Below are positions 62,057 through 63,913 of a stretch of DNA of 63,913 nucleotides, one piece after another (within the stretch, counting starts at the first letter, position 1; each line of letters begins with the position of its first letter). Made by a program: the position numbers and the translations under genes. The DNA lies in the NCBI GenBank assembly GCA_918272565.1, contig CAKJYW010000011.1, forward strand, positions 1-63,913, given 5' to 3'. The notes under the pieces are model-generated. The model was not told where the DNA came from and ran no database searches. It saw nothing but the letters and a program-made list of their open reading frames with translations. The DNA comes from Bacilli bacterium. Lineage in GTDB: Bacteria > Bacillota_I > Bacilli_A > ML615J-28 > CAG-698.

Positions 62057-63913
62057 TTATTTTGCTAAAAACCAATTAGCACCACTATCAGTCTCAGCTA
62101 ATAGTTTAACGCGTCGGTCTATTACTCCTTCCATTACTTCTTTAACTATTCTTTCTAACTCTTCTTTTTCGCTTGCCTTAACATCAAATACTAATTCATC
62201 ATGTACTTGAGCAATCATCACAGAATCAAATCCCTTTTCTTCCATAACTTTATCAATTTCAACCATTGCCATCTTGATAATATCAGCTGCGCTTCCTTGG
62301 ATAGGAGAGTTCATAGCTGTACGTTCACCAAATTGACGGATCATTTGATTAGCATTAGATAATTCCCCAATATATCTACGTCTATTAAACATCGTCTTAG
62401 AGTAACCTAATTCTTTAGCATCACTAATAAATTTATCTAATGTTTCTTTTGCACCTTTAAATGTATCAAAATATTTATTGATAAATAGGTTTGCTTCTAG
62501 TGGAGTTATTCCAATTTGTTCGCTTAATCCCCAAGCACTCATACCATAAATGATACCAAAGTTAATAGCTTTTGCACTTTGACGTTCCATCTTAGTTACA
62601 GAATCTTTCTTATAGATGAATTTAGCTGTTTCTTCATGAATATCTCTATTATTCTTGAAGTCATCAATCATCTCTTTAACATTAGCAATATGAGCTAACA
62701 TTCTAAGTTCTATTTGTGAATAGTCCATAGAAACAAATATATCATTTTTAGGAACAAATATCTTTCTAATTAAAGCTCCTTCTTCAGTTCTAATAGGTAT
62801 ATTTTGAAGGTTAGGTTCTATTGATGAAAGTCTACCTGTTTCTGTTTGAGTTTGTAAGAATATAGTATGAACAAATCCCTTACTCATCACGTTTTCTATA
62901 CCTTCAAGGTATGTAGAATATAGCTTAGTTAATCTTCTATATTCTAATACTAAGCTAGGTAATTCATGGTAGTATCTAATAGATTCTAATGTATCACTAT
63001 CTGTTGAATAGCCTGTCTTAGTTTTCTTACCATTAGGTAGTTGTAGTTTCTCAAATAGGATTACTCCTAATTGCTTAGTACTAGAGATATTAAACTCTTC
63101 TCCAGCTACCTCATAAATATCCTTTGTTAGATTATCTATTCTCTTTTTAATAGATTCCTTTTGTCTATTTAATTCATCTAAATCTAATTTCATACCTTCA
63201 TATTCCATATCACCTAAGCAATCAGATAGAGGTATTTCAATATTATAGAATAGAGAATATTGTTCCTGTGATTTAAGTGTATCTATTAGTTTATCCTTTA
63301 AATCATAAATTGCTTTTGCTTTTTTTACTATATGATTTTGATAGATTGCTTCTTCTGGCAATGCTTGTTTAGCTCCCTTACCATAGATTTGCTCATCTAA
63401 ATCTAAATCATATTCATAAAAGCTTACTAGTTTAGAGAAATCATCCTTAACTGTTTTAGGATCGATTAAGTAGCTAGCTAATTGTAAATCAAATTCTACG
63501 CCTTTGATATTTATACCATATCTCATTAGAACTACTTTTAATCTCTTATAGTTATATGTGTATTTCTTAATCTTTTCATTTTCTAAGAAGTTTTTAAAAT
63601 CATTATCATCAACAATGTTTGAATCAAAATAGAATGAACCATTATCATTTTTAATAGAAAAACCAATGATTTTTCCGTTATGATAATTCTCATCTAGCAT
63701 CTCTAAATGAATTGCAGAGTTAGATGTAAAGGCATTAGTTTTATCATTAATTTTATAATCAACTGAATCTACCTTTTTAACCTTCATTCTCTTTAAAAAT
63801 GAATTAAATTCTAAGTCCTTATAGAAGTCAAATAATTCATCATTTTCTTCTGATCTATTAATATCATCAACACTAATATCTATTGGAGATTCATTATTAA
63901 TTGTGACCATTTT
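62057..63913 (-). CDS. polA: DNA polymerase I, 5' part outside window
   Basis: At least 618 codons are in frame to the right edge, without a convincing start; a full PolA has about 870 aa, and the visible N-terminus (LEFNSFLKRM) matches the end of the 5'-3' nuclease part, so the nuclease domain lies outside the window. The 3'-5' domain (about 60-250) lacks the DxE exonuclease residues, as in Bacillus-type PolA without proofreading. Polymerase motifs A (MDYSQIELR), B (RQSAKAINFGIIYG) and C (AQVHDELVF) are intact. Roles: Okazaki fragment processing and repair. Confidence 0.93.
   Translation of the reverse strand, partial: KMVTINNESPIDISVDDINRSEENDELFDFYKDLEFNSFLKRMKVKKVDSVDYKINDKTNAFTSNSAIHLEMLDENYHNGKIIGFSIKNDNGSFYFDSNIVDDNDFKNFLENEKIKKYTYNYKRLKVVLMRYGINIKGVEFDLQLASYLIDPKTVKDDFSKLVSFYEYDLDLDEQIYGKGAKQALPEEAIYQNHIVKKAKAIYDLKDKLIDTLKSQEQYSLFYNIEIPLSDCLGDMEYEGMKLDLDELNRQKESIKKRIDNLTKDIYEVAGEEFNISSTKQLGVILFEKLQLPNGKKTKTGYSTDSDTLESIRYYHELPSLVLEYRRLTKLYSTYLEGIENVMSKGFVHTIFLQTQTETGRLSSIEPNLQNIPIRTEEGALIRKIFVPKNDIFVSMDYSQIELRMLAHIANVKEMIDDFKNNRDIHEETAKFIYKKDSVTKMERQSAKAINFGIIYGMSAWGLSEQIGITPLEANLFINKYFDTFKGAKETLDKFISDAKELGYSKTMFNRRRYIGELSNANQMIRQFGERTAMNSPIQGSAADIIKMAMVEIDKVMEEKGFDSVMIAQVHDELVFDVKASEKEELERIVKEVMEGVIDRRVKLLAETDSGANWFLAK

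Noticed and set aside
62057-63913. Naturally short DNA polymerase I starting at 63910
   Set aside because: The frame stays open to the edge, and the visible N-terminus matches the internal end of the 5'-3' nuclease domain; the gene is simply cut by the window.
1-63913. CRISPR arrays, rRNA, tRNA genes or insertion sequences
   Set aside because: I looked through the intergenic gaps for regular repeats, cloverleaf-like segments and transposase motifs and found none.

Overview
The window is a 64-kb piece of a low-GC (roughly 30 %) Bacillota chromosome. The gene order (polA-mutM-coaE-dnaB-dnaI-thrS; rpsB-tsf-pyrH-frr / uppS-cdsA-dxr-rseP-proS; trmFO-xerC), a T-box on thrS, DnaB/DnaI of the Bacillus type and many tiny intergenic gaps point to the class Bacilli. 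The reduced gene set and the large repeat-rich surface proteins suggest an uncultured gut lineage of the RF39/Erysipelotrichia kind; the exact order is my inference. The genetic code is standard: TGG is Trp and TGA is a real stop, for example in ATGA gene overlaps.

Layout. (1) 1-5.3 kb, minus strand: apparent mobile-element segment with a sigma-70 region-4 regulator, a small stop-broken frame, an acidic-tailed SSB-like protein, a two-helix membrane peptide, a secreted/anchored 530-aa protein and a partial B-repeat surface protein. (2) 5.27-5.73 kb: gene-free, with a strongly self-complementary element and a direct-repeat array. (3) 5.73-11.95 kb: defence island. A plus-strand operon encodes an ABC three-component (ABC-3C) system (effector/CTD protein, small middle component, DUF2326 ATPase), then a Cro-type regulator and an MvaI/BcnI-family restriction enzyme. 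It faces a minus-strand operon of a second, homologous regulator and a two-domain methyltransferase. (4) 12.2-31.6 kb: RlmCD, hydrolases, two serine beta-lactamase-fold enzymes (one fused to a P-loop kinase), a tandem pair of HtrA-like lipoproteins, PepT, a PfkB kinase, an SDR enzyme with a long repeat-bearing disordered N-terminus, two CBS/DUF21 proteins and Lgt. (5) 31.7-49.7 kb: core translation, isoprenoid, lipid and tRNA genes. (6) 50-56.6 kb: NUDIX hydrolase and a 1987-aa surface lipoprotein. (7) 56.7-63.9 kb: esterase and the replication/repair operon polA (5' part missing) to dnaI.

How the genes work together. The island pairs restriction-modification with an ATPase-based conflict system in one transcription unit, with a C-protein-like regulator on each arm. 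The envelope genes (Lgt, RseP, CPBP protease, lipoprotein HtrA pair, B-repeat proteins) fit a lipoprotein-rich single-membrane cell. The rpsB-to-frr and uppS-to-proS runs are compact, probably coupled operons with recognisable promoters and terminators.

The most unusual items are the ABC-3C/restriction composite operon, the HtrA pair with complementary losses (Ser versus PDZ), the kinase-serine hydrolase fusion, the four-copy NPFKGRSI protein, and the structured DNA/RNA element at 5.3-5.5 kb.
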